Shown here piece after piece: positions 26,034-34,113 of a DNA stretch of 64,000 nucleotides. This stretch comes from Streptomyces venezuelae (lineage in GTDB: Bacteria > Actinomycetota > Actinomycetes > Streptomycetales > Streptomycetaceae), in NCBI RefSeq assembly GCF_008642355.1, contig NZ_CP029193.1, forward strand, positions 4,736,001 to 4,800,000, in the 5' to 3' direction. The position numbers and the translations under genes were made by a program. The notes under the pieces are model-generated. The model made no database searches. It had not been told where the DNA came from and saw nothing but the letters and a program-made list of their open reading frames with translations. Within the stretch, counting starts at the first letter, position 1, and each line of letters begins with the position of its first letter.

Positions 26034-26729
26034 GTGACCCGAGCCACCTTGGACAAGCAGCCGCACGACGTCGCCACCATGTTCGACGACGTCGCAGAAC
26101 GCTACGACCTCACCAACGACGTGCTCTCCCTCGGCCAGACCCGCCTCTGGCGCAAGGAAGTCGCAAAGGCAGTGGACGCCCGCCCCGCCCAGAAGGTCCT
26201 GGACCTCGCCGCCGGCACGGCCACCTCCTCCCAGCCCTTCGCCCAGGCCGGCGCCTACGTCGTCCCGTGCGACTTCTCCCTCGGCATGCTGCGCGTCGGC
26301 AAGCAGCGTCACCCCTGGATGCCGTTCACCGCGGGCGACGGCATGAAGCTGCCGTTCAAGGACGACTCCTTCGACGCCGTCACGATCTCCTTCGGGCTGC
26401 GCAACATCCAGGACACGAGCGCCGCGCTCCGCGAGATGTACCGCGTGACGAAACCCGGCGGCCGCGTCGTGATCTGCGAGTTCTCGCACGCGACGTGGGC
26501 CCCGTTCCGCACGGTGTACGAGGAGTACCTGATGCGCGCGCTGCCCCCGGTCGCCCGCGCCGTCTCCTCGAACCCGGACGCGTACGTCTATCTCGCGGAG
26601 TCGATCCGCTCCTGGCCGGACCAGCCGGCGCTGGCCGCCCTGCTGCAGGACGCGGGCTGGTCGAAGGTGGCCTGGCGGAACCTGACGGGCGGCGTCGTGG
26701 CGCTGCACCGCGGCTTCAAGCAGAGCTGA
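26034..26729 (+). CDS. menG: Demethylmenaquinone methyltransferase
   Basis: A 231-residue UbiE/COQ5-family methyltransferase; it uses S-adenosylmethionine to methylate demethylmenaquinone in the last step of menaquinone synthesis. Motifs: [25 protein letters not shown] (about residues 16-41), SAM-binding [16 protein letters not shown] and the family pattern [10 protein letters not shown]...[15 protein letters not shown] 26034 ([16 protein letters not shown]) gives the family's usual N-terminus; ATG 26025 would add three residues. The stop codon lies inside the first unit of a tandem repeat (26721-26806). Confidence 0.96.
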   Translation: MTRATLDKQPHDVATMFDDVAERYDLTNDVLSLGQTRLWRKEVAKAVDARPAQKVLDLAAGTATSSQPFAQAGAYVVPCDFSLGMLRVGKQRHPWMPFTAGDGMKLPFKDDSFDAVTISFGLRNIQDTSAALREMYRVTKPGGRVVICEFSHATWAPFRTVYEEYLMRALPPVARAVSSNPDAYVYLAESIRSWPDQPALAALLQDAGWSKVAWRNLTGGVVALHRGFKQS

Positions 26730-26806
26730 CCACTCAGAGCTGTGACCAGACAGGGCTGACCACTCGGAGCCGACCATTCAAAGCTGACCACTCGGCGCTG
26801 ACCGAC
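26721..26806 (+). repeat. Six tandem 14-16 bp units starting inside menG
   Basis: Units start at 26721, 26735, 26751, 26765, 26779 and 26793; the consensus is close to CAGAGCTGACCACT. The first unit contains the last codons and TGA stop of menG (26727-26729), so the stop codon and its context are copied several times downstream. Confidence 0.9.
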
Positions 26807-26971
26807 AGACCCCTTTCGTAACGCTCCAGTTGAGACTCGGATTGCGCGGACCCGAGGGAACCGGCCACCGGGCAAGATGTGTCCGTTGATACGACCCTGC
26901 CGTTTACTTATACGGCGCTTACGGGCCGGTCCGCATTCCTTGCCGAACTCCTGCATCCACGGAGCGTCTTG

Positions 26972-29521
26972 ATGGCGTCGTACTGTCCACACTGCGGGGT
27001 ACCCACCCCCGATGAGGCCCGCTTCTGCATGAAGTGCGGCCGCGAACGCCTCCCGGCGCCAGAGGCGAAGGAGACTCCGGAGACCCCGCCGGAGCAAGCC
27101 CCACCCGCACCGAAGACCCCACCACCACCCGCCCAGGCCCCCGCACTGGCCCCCGCTCCCGCCCACGCCACCCCCTCGCCCACCCCTCTCGCCGCCTTCC
27201 TCACCCGCACCTTCCGCGGCGACTGGGTCGGCTCAGTACAGGCCGCGCTCTGGCCCGTCGTCCTGCTGCTGGTCGGCGCCGCCGCGCTCGCGACCCCGGC
27301 GTACGGCCAGGACGACGACGCCGTCTTCGGCTTCACCGACCGGCTCCGCATCGCCCTCGCGCTCCTGCTCCAATCGGTCGGCGGCGGCTTCGAGTTCACG
27401 GGCCGCGAGGAGGGCCCGGACTTCGGCTCGGGGTCCGGAAGCGACGGCCTGAGCCTGGACTCGGGCACGGACATGGGTACGGGTTTCGGCTCGGGCTCCG
27501 ACTCCACGGCCACGACCGTCGAAGGCACCGCCTCCCTGCACCTGGTCCCGCTCACGATGACCGCCCTGTGGATCGTGGCGCTCTACATCGGCGTACGCGT
27601 GCTCCGGACCCGTATCACCACCCGCGCCGCAGCCCAGAACAGCAGCACCCCCACCCCCACCTCCACACCCGCCCCGACCCCCACCGCAGGCCTCGAAGCC
27701 GCCGTGCGCGTCGCCCTGTTGGTGACCCTCGGCGTACTCGCACTCGCGCTCTTCGCGCAGCCCGAGATCGAGGGCGTACAACTGTCGTCGTCACCGGTAC
27801 TCGCCGCGCTCGGCGCACTCCTGCTCGGACTCGTCGTCTCCGGCGCGGTGTTGCTCCGCGCGGACACGCAGCTCTGGACGAAGGTGACCGCGCGCCCCGG
27901 AGCACAGTCCCTCATTCGGGCGACAGGCACGGCACTGCGCGCACTGGTCGTCGTACTCGTCCTCTGCTCGGTCGTCGCCTTCATCAGCCTCGCCCAGGTG
28001 GACGACCTGTCCGAGATCACGGACCTCGACGACTCCGGCGTCTCACCGCTCCTGGTCGCGCTCCTGATCCTGCCGAACCTCGCGGTGACCGCACTCGGCA
28101 TCGGCTGGGGAGCGGGTGCGGAGGCCTCGGTGCGCGGCAGTACCTCGATGTACGGGAGCAGGCGCGAGAGCGGGTCGTTCGGGCTCTCCGAACTCGGTGA
28201 CGTCACCAATGACTGGGCGATCGTGGGCGCGTTGGCGCTCGGTCTGGTCTGCGCGCTGACGCTCGGCGTACTCGCCGCGCGGCGCTGCGTGGGCCGTGGT
28301 GAGCAGCTCCTCGCCGCGGGCGTCTTCTTCGGATTCGTCCTGCTGCTCGCCGGGTTCAGCGGGATCGGCGTCGAGGTGTCCGGGCAGGCGTTCGACAGCG
28401 GTTCGGGGTTCGGCGGATCGAGCAGCGGTGGCGGCGGTGGTGTGGAGACGGGCCTGAGCGTCCCGGAGACGCTGCTGTTCGGCCTGCTCTGGATCTTCCC
28501 CGCGGCGCTGCTGGGCCCCTACCTCCTCCAGATGACGGGCCGCCAGTCCGCACCCCCCACCACCCCACCGGCGTACGCGCCCCTCCCCGCGGCCCCCCAC
28601 ACGCCACCGGCTCACACCCCACCGGCTCAGACCCCTGCAGCCCAGTCCCCAGCCGCTCAGACCCCTCCGGCTCAGACCCCTCCGGCCCTGACGCCCCCGG
28701 CCCAGACACCCCCCGCTCCGAACGCCCCCACCCAAACGGCCGCCACCTACACCCCCCACCCCGGCTACCCGGTCCCGGGCCCCCACCCCCTCCCCACCAA
28801 GCCGCGCAACCGGGCCACCGTCTGGGTGGTCACCATCGCCGTGGCCCTCGTCGTCGGAGGCGGCGCCACCGCCGGCGCGCTGCTCTGGCGGGACATGGGG
28901 GACGACAAGACAAGCGGCGCGGACAACGCGAACAAGGACAACAGGCCCGCCGTCAGCCGCTCCGACGATCCGGTCACCACCCCGTCGAGCACCCCGTCCG
29001 AGCACCCGACCGACGCCCCGAGCGCCGATCCGGCCCCGGCCGCCTCGCCCGGCCCGGTCCCCGAAGGCACCGAACGCATCACCGACCCCGAAGGCTTCTC
29101 CTTCGCCGTGCCCGAAGGGTGGTCCCGCCGCCCCGTCAACCCCGAGCGACCCGGGCAGATCACCTATGCCGGTTCGACGGGGCGCGAGGAGTTCCTCGTC
29201 GGCGTCGTGGCCGAGGCCCCCTACACCTCGTACGAGAACTTCAGGAACATCGAGCGGCACACCAAGACCGCGCCGGACAAGTCGGACTACGACCGCATCC
29301 GGATGGAGGAGAACACCTTCCAGGGGCGTGACGGGGCGATCTGGGAGTACACGTACACCGACAAGGGCGGCCGTACGATCCACGCCCTCAACCAGAGCTA
29401 CGTCGCGGAGAACGGCACGGAGTACGCGATCCAGCTCTCCTGGCGCGAGGACTTCTGGCCCGCGGGCGAGGGCGCGAAGACACACACGACCGCACTGGAC
29501 ACGTGGCGCCTCACGGACTGA
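26972..29521 (+). CDS. Zinc-ribbon polytopic membrane protein
   Basis: An 849-residue protein of unknown function. The N-terminus is a zinc ribbon (CPHCGVPTPDEARFCMKCG, residues 5-23), then a Pro-rich linker and a membrane part with about ten helices, interrupted by Gly/Ser/Asp-rich loops (near 160-200 and 470-490). A long Pro/Ala/Gln/Thr-rich segment (about 535-605) leads to a further helix (about 615-637) and an outside C-terminal domain (about 700-849) beginning EGFSFAVPEGWSRR, like the PsbP/LpqN-type domains of actinobacterial surface proteins. GGAGCG precedes ATG 26972. A sensor or envelope role is plausible but not shown. Confidence 0.8.
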   Translation: MASYCPHCGVPTPDEARFCMKCGRERLPAPEAKETPETPPEQAPPAPKTPPPPAQAPALAPAPAHATPSPTPLAAFLTRTFRGDWVGSVQAALWPVVLLLVGAAALATPAYGQDDDAVFGFTDRLRIALALLLQSVGGGFEFTGREEGPDFGSGSGSDGLSLDSGTDMGTGFGSGSDSTATTVEGTASLHLVPLTMTALWIVALYIGVRVLRTRITTRAAAQNSSTPTPTSTPAPTPTAGLEAAVRVALLVTLGVLALALFAQPEIEGVQLSSSPVLAALGALLLGLVVSGAVLLRADTQLWTKVTARPGAQSLIRATGTALRALVVVLVLCSVVAFISLAQVDDLSEITDLDDSGVSPLLVALLILPNLAVTALGIGWGAGAEASVRGSTSMYGSRRESGSFGLSELGDVTNDWAIVGALALGLVCALTLGVLAARRCVGRGEQLLAAGVFFGFVLLLAGFSGIGVEVSGQAFDSGSGFGGSSSGGGGGVETGLSVPETLLFGLLWIFPAALLGPYLLQMTGRQSAPPTTPPAYAPLPAAPHTPPAHTPPAQTPAAQSPAAQTPPAQTPPALTPPAQTPPAPNAPTQTAATYTPHPGYPVPGPHPLPTKPRNRATVWVVTIAVALVVGGGATAGALLWRDMGDDKTSGADNANKDNRPAVSRSDDPVTTPSSTPSEHPTDAPSADPAPAASPGPVPEGTERITDPEGFSFAVPEGWSRRPVNPERPGQITYAGSTGREEFLVGVVAEAPYTSYENFRNIERHTKTAPDKSDYDRIRMEENTFQGRDGAIWEYTYTDKGGRTIHALNQSYVAENGTEYAIQLSWREDFWPAGEGAKTHTTALDTWRLTD
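28590..28740 (+). repeat. In-frame Pro-rich repeat (AQTPPA type)
   Basis: Multiple imperfect copies of a 15-18 bp unit encode AHTPPAQTP/AAQTPPA-like peptides in the zinc-ribbon membrane protein. It forms an extended linker between two membrane parts. Confidence 0.8.
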
Positions 29522-29598
29522 CGCCGGTTCGGTGGCTCGGGCCTGCGGCAGCCCTCAGGCTTGCTGCAGGCTCGCTAGAGCGGGAACCAGCAAGCGCG

Positions 29599-29638
29599 CG
29601 CGTAGAGCGCACGCGAAAGCTCGCGTAGAGCGCACGCG
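29599..29638. repeat. 17-bp exact direct repeat between convergent genes
   Basis: CGCGTAGAGCGCACGCG occurs at 29599-29615 and again at 29622-29638, period 23 bp. The 130 bp around it, between the zinc-ribbon gene and the GNAT gene, contain no gene; imperfect pairing just upstream (29545-29575) could act as a terminator but is weak. Confidence 0.85.
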
Positions 29639-29650
29639 CTCCACACGTGC

Positions 29651-30202
29651 TCAGAGGGTGAGCCGGAAACAGCGCGCCGTCCGCCGCGACGACTCGACGC
29701 CCGGTATCCGCGGGGGAGTGGTGAACGACTCGGCCGGCTCCATGCCGAGCCGCCGCGCGACCGCGATGGACCGTTCGTTCTCGGTGTCGATCATCGCCAC
29801 GACGCTCGGTACCCCCGCGGCCCGCACCCGCTCGACCGTCGCCTCCGCGGCGACGGTCGCGTACCCCTTGCCCCAGGCCGCGCGGCCGAGCCGCCAGCCG
29901 ATCTCGATCTCTCCCACCGGTCCCCACGTCCTGGGCCAGGGCTGGGCGCCGGTGAAGCCGATGGGCGCGCCGGCCGAGTCGAGCATGGTCCACAGGCAGT
30001 AGCCCAGTTCGGCGTCGTGTCTGCGCTGGCGGGCGGTCAGCTCCTCGTACACGGAGAGCTCCGCCGACAACCCGCCGAAGAACCGCATGACCTCGGGGTC
30101 GTCGAAGAGCCGGTGCCAGGCAAAGGCGTCCTCATGTGTGGGGACGCGCAGCTCCACGGTGGGGAGGAGCGGCGCGGGCAGGGTATCGGTCTGCTCGGTC
30201 AC
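29651..30202 (-). CDS. GNAT acetyltransferase (RimJ/RimL type)
   Basis: A 183-residue acetyltransferase of the Acetyltransf_3 group. The start strand VELRVPTHEDAFAWHRLFDDPEVMRFFGG is typical, and the acetyl-CoA pyrophosphate loop RAAWGKGYA (about residues 108-116) is intact. Members acetylate ribosomal proteins, other N-termini or small amines; the substrate here is unknown. GTG 30202 is 97 bp from the divergently transcribed reductase gene. Confidence 0.9.
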   Translation of the reverse strand: MTEQTDTLPAPLLPTVELRVPTHEDAFAWHRLFDDPEVMRFFGGLSAELSVYEELTARQRRHDAELGYCLWTMLDSAGAPIGFTGAQPWPRTWGPVGEIEIGWRLGRAAWGKGYATVAAEATVERVRAAGVPSVVAMIDTENERSIAVARRLGMEPAESFTTPPRIPGVESSRRTARCFRLTL

Positions 30203-30299
30203 GTGTGGCCCTTCGGCTGGCTGATCAGTACCGCCTCATAGACTGCCCATATCCCGTGCCTGTCGGCACACAGATTTCGAGCCTTGGGGAGAACCCGCC

Positions 30300-31586
30300 G
30301 TGACCGAGCCCCTCTCCGAACACACCGCGGACGTGATTGTCGTCGGCGCCGGCCCCGCCGGTTCGACGACGGCGTACTACCTGGCGAAGGCCGGTCTCGA
30401 CGTACTCCTCCTTGAGAAGACCGCGTTCCCACGGGAAAAGGTCTGCGGTGACGGGCTCACGCCCCGCGCCACCAAGCAGCTGGTGTCCATGGGAATCGAC
30501 ATCTCCGAAGAGGCGGGCTGGCTGCGGAACAAGGGCCTGCGCATCATCGGCGGCGGTGTGCGGCTCCAGTTGGACTGGCCGGAACTCGCCTCCTACCCCG
30601 ACTACGGCCTCGTCCGGAAGCGTGACGACTTCGACGAGCAGCTCGCGCGGCAGGCACAGAAGGCGGGCGCACGTCTGTACGAGCGGTGCAACGTCGGCGA
30701 GCCCGTCCTCGACGACCGGACCGGTCGCATCACCGGCGTGCACGCCAAGATGGGCGAGGAGAAGACGCCGGTCACCTTCCACGCCCCGCTCGTCGTCGCG
30801 GCCGACGGCAACTCCTCGCGGATCTCGCTCGCCATGGGGTTGCACCGACGCGAGGACCGCCCGATGGGCGTCGCGGTCCGCACGTACTTCACCTCGCCCC
30901 GCCACGACGACGACTACCTGGAGTCCTGGCTGGAACTGTGGGACCGCCGCGGCCCCGGCGAGGACCGCCTCCTGCCCGGCTACGGCTGGGTCTTCGGCAT
31001 GGGCGACGGCACGTCCAACGTCGGCCTCGGCATCCTCAACTCCTCCAAGTCGTTCCGCGAGCTGGACTGGCGCGAGGTCCTCAAGGCCTGGTGCGCGTCG
31101 ATGCCGGAGGACTGGGGCTACACCCCGGAGAACATGACGACGCCGATCCGCGGCGCCGCCCTGCCGATGGCCTTCAACCGTCAGCCGCACTACACGAAGG
31201 GGCTGCTGCTCGTCGGCGACGCCGGCGGCCTGGTGAACCCCTTCAACGGCGAGGGCATCGCGTACGCCATGGAGTCCGGGCAGATCGCGGCGGACGTCAT
31301 CGCGCAGGCACACGCGCGTGCCACCCCTGCCCAGCGTGAACTGGCGCTGCAGAACTACCCGAAGACGCTGAAGGAGGTCTACGGCGGCTACTACACGCTG
31401 GGCCGTGCCTTCGTGAAGCTCATCGGCAACCCGAAGGTCATGAAGATCGCGACCCAGCGCGGCCTGACCCACCCGGTCCTGATGCGGTTCACCCTGAAGA
31501 TGCTGGCGAACCTGACGGACCCGATGGGCGGCGACGCGATGGACCGCATCATCAACGGCCTCAGCAAGGTGGCTCCGAAGGCGTAA
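30300..31586 (+). CDS. Geranylgeranyl reductase family FAD protein, probable menaquinone side-chain reductase
   Basis: A 428-residue flavoprotein. The FAD-binding GAGPAGS motif is at residues 17-23, followed by KVCGDGLTPRA (about 49-59), the family marker, and the second FAD motif LLVGDAGGLVNPFNGEGIAYAMESG (about 303-327). Family members reduce isoprenoid double bonds; the mycobacterial homologue MenJ saturates one bond of the menaquinone tail. With mqnC, menG and nuo close by, that role is the best guess. GTG 30300 is preceded by GGGGAG. The stop codon lies in the first unit of a tandem repeat. Confidence 0.9.
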   Translation: MTEPLSEHTADVIVVGAGPAGSTTAYYLAKAGLDVLLLEKTAFPREKVCGDGLTPRATKQLVSMGIDISEEAGWLRNKGLRIIGGGVRLQLDWPELASYPDYGLVRKRDDFDEQLARQAQKAGARLYERCNVGEPVLDDRTGRITGVHAKMGEEKTPVTFHAPLVVAADGNSSRISLAMGLHRREDRPMGVAVRTYFTSPRHDDDYLESWLELWDRRGPGEDRLLPGYGWVFGMGDGTSNVGLGILNSSKSFRELDWREVLKAWCASMPEDWGYTPENMTTPIRGAALPMAFNRQPHYTKGLLLVGDAGGLVNPFNGEGIAYAMESGQIAADVIAQAHARATPAQRELALQNYPKTLKEVYGGYYTLGRAFVKLIGNPKVMKIATQRGLTHPVLMRFTLKMLANLTDPMGGDAMDRIINGLSKVAPKA

Positions 31587-31650
31587 CCCGGGGGCGGCAC
31601 CGAAGGCGTAAGCCCGGTAGGCGCTCCGAAGGCGTAACCCCGGTGGGCGG
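31572..31650 (+). repeat. Three 25-26 bp tandem units starting inside the reductase gene
   Basis: Units start at 31572, 31597 and 31623 and share GCWCCGAAGGCGTAA followed by a G/C run. The first holds the last codons (APKA) and TAA stop of the reductase gene, so stop and context are repeated twice downstream. The region lies just before the ABM monooxygenase gene. Confidence 0.9.
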
Positions 31651-31678
31651 TCCGCGCAGTACGGTGCAAAATGGACGC

Positions 31679-32008
31679 ATGATATTTATTGCCGTCAAGT
31701 TCACCGTCCGGCCCGAGCACAGCGACAGCTGGCTCGAGCGGACCGCCGCATTCACCGCCGCCACGCGCGCGGAGCCGGGCAACATCTTCTTCGAGTGGTC
31801 CCGCTCGGTGGAGGACCCGAACCAGTTCGTGCTCCTGGAGGCCTTCGCCGACGGGGACGCGGGCGCCGCGCACGTGAACTCCGACCACTTCAAGGCCGGT
31901 CTGGAGACGATGGGCGAGCTCATCGCGTCTGTCCCGCAGATCGTGAACACCGAGATCGAGGGCAGCGGTTGGTCCGAGATGGCGGAGCTGAAGCCGAAGA
32001 ACGCGTGA
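31679..32008 (+). CDS. Antibiotic biosynthesis monooxygenase (ABM) domain protein
   Basis: A 109-residue ABM-fold protein (MIFIAVKFTVRPEHSDSWLERTAAFTAATRAEPGNIFFEWSRS...; kept motifs include FVLLEAFADGDAGAAHVNSDHFK). Small cofactor-free members such as E. coli YgiN act on quinols. Its place right after the putative menaquinone reductase makes a quinone-related role attractive; that is inference. ATG 31679 is used; the ribosome site is weak and the upstream repeats separate it from the reductase gene by 92 bp. Confidence 0.85.
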   Translation: MIFIAVKFTVRPEHSDSWLERTAAFTAATRAEPGNIFFEWSRSVEDPNQFVLLEAFADGDAGAAHVNSDHFKAGLETMGELIASVPQIVNTEIEGSGWSEMAELKPKNA

Positions 32009-32050
32009 AGCAGACCTCACGGAACGCCTGAGAAGGCGTCTCAGGGCACA

Positions 32051-32090
32051 CCAAGGGCCGGAACCCCTCCAGGGGGGTTCCGGCCCTTGG
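32051..32090. terminator. Strong bidirectional terminator
   Basis: A perfect 17-bp stem, CCAAGGGCCGGAACCCC (32051-32067) with its complement (32074-32090), six-base loop. It lies between the convergent ABM gene and NlpC/P60 gene. Confidence 0.92.
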
Positions 32091-32109
32091 TCGTGGCTCT
32101 AAGAGGCCG

Positions 32110-32928
32110 TCAGAGGACGCGCACGGCGCCCGAGGCCGGGTAGCCCGAGAGGTCCTGGATGACAACACCCTTGCTGGGGTTGGCGGCGTCCAGGTACTGG
32201 CCGTTGCCGATGTACACACCGACGTGGTACGCGGAGCCCTTGCCGCCCCAGTACAGGATGTCGCCGACCTGCAGGTTCGAGGTGCCCACCTCGGTGCCCA
32301 TCGTCGACTGGTCCTGCGAGACGCGCGGAAGGTCCACACCCGCCTGCTTGAACGCGGCCTGCACCAGGCTGGAGCAGTCCCAGGCGTTCGGGCCCGAGGC
32401 ACCCATCACGTAAGCGTCGCCCAGCTGAGCCTTGAGGAAGCTGATGACACTGCCGACGCTGCCGCTCGCGGGGGCGACGGAGTCGGAGGCGCTCGTGGAA
32501 CCGCCACCGGACTGCGTGGAGAGGTTCGTGCGCTCGGCGGAACGCGAAGCGCGCTCCTCCTCGGCCTTCTTCTTCGCGGCGGCCTCGGCCTTGCGCTCGG
32601 CCTCGGCCTTCTTCTCCGCCTTCGCGAGGTCTTCCTTGGCCTGCTTGGCGGCCTTGGAGGCGGCGGCGTCCTGCTCGGCGCGCGACTCGTAGGTGTCGGC
32701 GGCCTGCTGGGTGGCGTCGGCCGACTGCGCGATCTGAGCGGACAGATCGGTGGAGAGGGTGGGCATCTCGATGGTCTCGGACACCGACTCGGCAGCGTTA
32801 GCCGTACCGGCCGCCGCGGCCACTGCCAGGGTGCTGAGGACGCCACCGGCAACTCCGGCACGCAGGGCAATCTTCGAGGCGCTGCGACGGGGCTTCCGGT
32901 GGCTGGGTATGTGAGCGGTGTGGGACAT
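32110..32928 (-). CDS. Secreted NlpC/P60 peptidoglycan hydrolase
   Basis: A 272-residue preprotein. The signal peptide (about 1-46, ending ANA) is followed by a long Ala/Lys/Glu coiled coil (about 60-135), a Ser/Gly linker and a C-terminal NlpC/P60 domain (about 158-272). Cys185 (AWDCSSLV) and His235 (AYHVGVYIG) are the catalytic pair; the third residue is probably Asp247 or Asn250. Such enzymes cut peptide stems of peptidoglycan during growth and sporulation. ATG 32928 starts at MSHTAHIPSHRKP; no strong ribosome site is visible, and an upstream ATG in frame (33078) seems less likely. Confidence 0.93.
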   Translation of the reverse strand: MSHTAHIPSHRKPRRSASKIALRAGVAGGVLSTLAVAAAAGTANAAESVSETIEMPTLSTDLSAQIAQSADATQQAADTYESRAEQDAAASKAAKQAKEDLAKAEKKAEAERKAEAAAKKKAEEERASRSAERTNLSTQSGGGSTSASDSVAPASGSVGSVISFLKAQLGDAYVMGASGPNAWDCSSLVQAAFKQAGVDLPRVSQDQSTMGTEVGTSNLQVGDILYWGGKGSAYHVGVYIGNGQYLDAANPSKGVVIQDLSGYPASGAVRVL

Positions 32929-33387
32929 GAGAACAACTGCTAGCAGGGACCCACGGTTCCCTTCAAGAAACGTGTGCTGCGCCACAGTTGCGGTTTCTGA
33001 GCTCGAATCCCGGGCGTGTCGCTTCTTATTGACGCCGTAACGGGCAATGCGGACAGTGTCGATCACGCCTGTGATCATGGGTTTTCTGCGATACGCCCGA
33101 ATTGCCCTCGGTCTACCACCCGTTGAGTCCGTTGGCCAAGCCCGGTTTATTCACGGAAGTGGCGGGTGTGGCACAGGTCACAGCGTGGGCTCCTGGGGAT
33201 CTCCCTGAGATCTCGCTGAGACATCCCTGAGATCTCCCGAAGATTCCGGCACTGGTTCATAGGGGTCACCGCCCCGGCCCGCAGGGGCCCGCCGGACTCC
33301 TCCACTCCACCGCGACCGCCGCTCGTGAATCCGCGCACGCGTCCACATGCGTCCACACGCCTGCCGCCAAAGTGTGAACGCGGCTCT

Positions 33388-33442
33388 CTATCAAGCGAAC
33401 CCGTCCAGCGCCAATTTGCTTGTGGCTGCCATCGCTTGATAG
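33388..33442. repeat. 11-bp perfect inverted repeat with 33-bp spacing
   Basis: CTATCAAGCGA (33388-33398) and TCGCTTGATAG (33432-33442) are exact reverse complements, about 290 bp upstream of nuoA. It could be a regulator site pair or the stem of an RNA. Confidence 0.7.
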
Positions 33443-33613
33443 TGCGACACGTCTTCGACCAGCAACGACGCGCTGAGATGTCACCTCTAGTGATCACTCA
33501 GGCGCTTCGCGTACGAAGGTCACCGCTCATCCGACTTCATGATCCTTCGTCAGGTGGTGGAGATCACAAAGCCGTTGTCGTACCCCGTGTCGCAGATCAC
33601 AGACCGCCGGGCA

Positions 33614-33619
33614 TAGGAT
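33614..33619 (+). promoter_or_regulatory. Candidate -10 of the nuo promoter
   Basis: TAGGAT fits the HrdB -10 consensus (TAgRRT). No good TTGAC-type -35 is seen at 17-18 bp. It lies 15 bp upstream of the Rex-type site and about 115 bp before nuoA. Confidence 0.45.
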
Positions 33620-33634
33620 GCGGGGCAGTTGGGC

Positions 33635-33652
33635 TTGTGACCTGCTTCACAT
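33635..33652 (+). promoter_or_regulatory. Rex operator
   Basis: TTGTGACCTGCTTCACAT matches 12 of 14 fixed positions of the Streptomyces Rex site (TTGTGAA-N4-TTCACAA). Rex is a redox-sensing repressor that leaves DNA when NADH rises, and nuo is among its known targets in Streptomyces. Being just downstream of the -10, the site would block early transcription. Confidence 0.85.
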
Positions 33653-33732
33653 GTAAGCGATCTTCGAAGGGGAGCAGGGCGCGGTCCGATGCAACCGCCA
33701 ACAGTCAGTGCCGACTGAGAGGAGCGAGGAGC

Positions 33733-34092
33733 GTGAACGCCTATGCGCCCATCCTCGTGCTGGGAGCCCTCGGGGCAGGCTTTGCGATCTTCTCCGTGGT
33801 CATGGCCACGCTTATCGGTCCAAAGCGGTACAACCGCGCGAAGCTAGAGGCCTATGAGTGCGGCATCGAGCCGACGCCGACGCCGGCAGGCGGCGGACGA
33901 TTCCCCATCAAGTACTACCTGACGGCGATGCTCTTCATCGTCTTCGACATCGAGATCGTCTTCCTCTATCCCTGGGCCGTCACCTTCGACGCGCTGGGGA
34001 TCTTCGGGCTCGTGGAGATGCTGCTCTTCGTGCTCACCGTCTTCGTTGCGTACGCGTACGTATGGCGGCGCGGCGGCCTGGAATGGGACTAA
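33733..34092 (+). CDS. nuoA: NADH-quinone oxidoreductase subunit A
   Basis: A 119-residue membrane subunit of complex I with three helices (about 5-28, 62-82, 88-108). The family loop YECGIEPTPTPAGGGRFPIKYYLTAMLFIVFDIEIVFLYPW is intact, including the conserved Cys and Glu/Asp residues that link to the quinone site. GTG 33733 follows GAGGAGC. It is the first gene of the 14-gene nuo operon; nuoB follows after 21 bp. Confidence 0.97.
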   Translation: MNAYAPILVLGALGAGFAIFSVVMATLIGPKRYNRAKLEAYECGIEPTPTPAGGGRFPIKYYLTAMLFIVFDIEIVFLYPWAVTFDALGIFGLVEMLLFVLTVFVAYAYVWRRGGLEWD

Positions 34093-34113
34093 GGGTCTGA
34101 GGGGTCAAAGAGC

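Larger units (their letters stand above)
32929..33732. other. Long regulatory region between the NlpC/P60 gene and nuoA
   Basis: About 800 bp with no credible gene. It contains the nuo -10 candidate and Rex-type site, an 11-bp inverted repeat with 33-bp spacing (33388-33442), a short inverted repeat GATCAC/GTGATC (33061-33076), and repeats of CTGAGATCTC/CCCTGAGA (about 33196-33238). The nearer half probably carries the promoter of the hydrolase gene. I looked for a ydaO (c-di-AMP) riboswitch, as found before several Streptomyces cell-wall hydrolase genes, and saw no convincing match. Confidence 0.6.

Noticed and set aside
26721..26806. The menG tandem units as a CRISPR or integration site
   Set aside because: Units are too short and contiguous, and no integrase or cas gene is near.
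32929..33300. ydaO (c-di-AMP) riboswitch before the NlpC/P60 gene
   Set aside because: Expected from some Streptomyces hydrolase genes, but I could not find the conserved core in the right order on the minus strand.
33147..33497. A 116-codon minus-strand frame in the nuo upstream region
   Set aside because: No ribosome site, no family motif, repeats in its 3' part; composition unlike real genes of the window.
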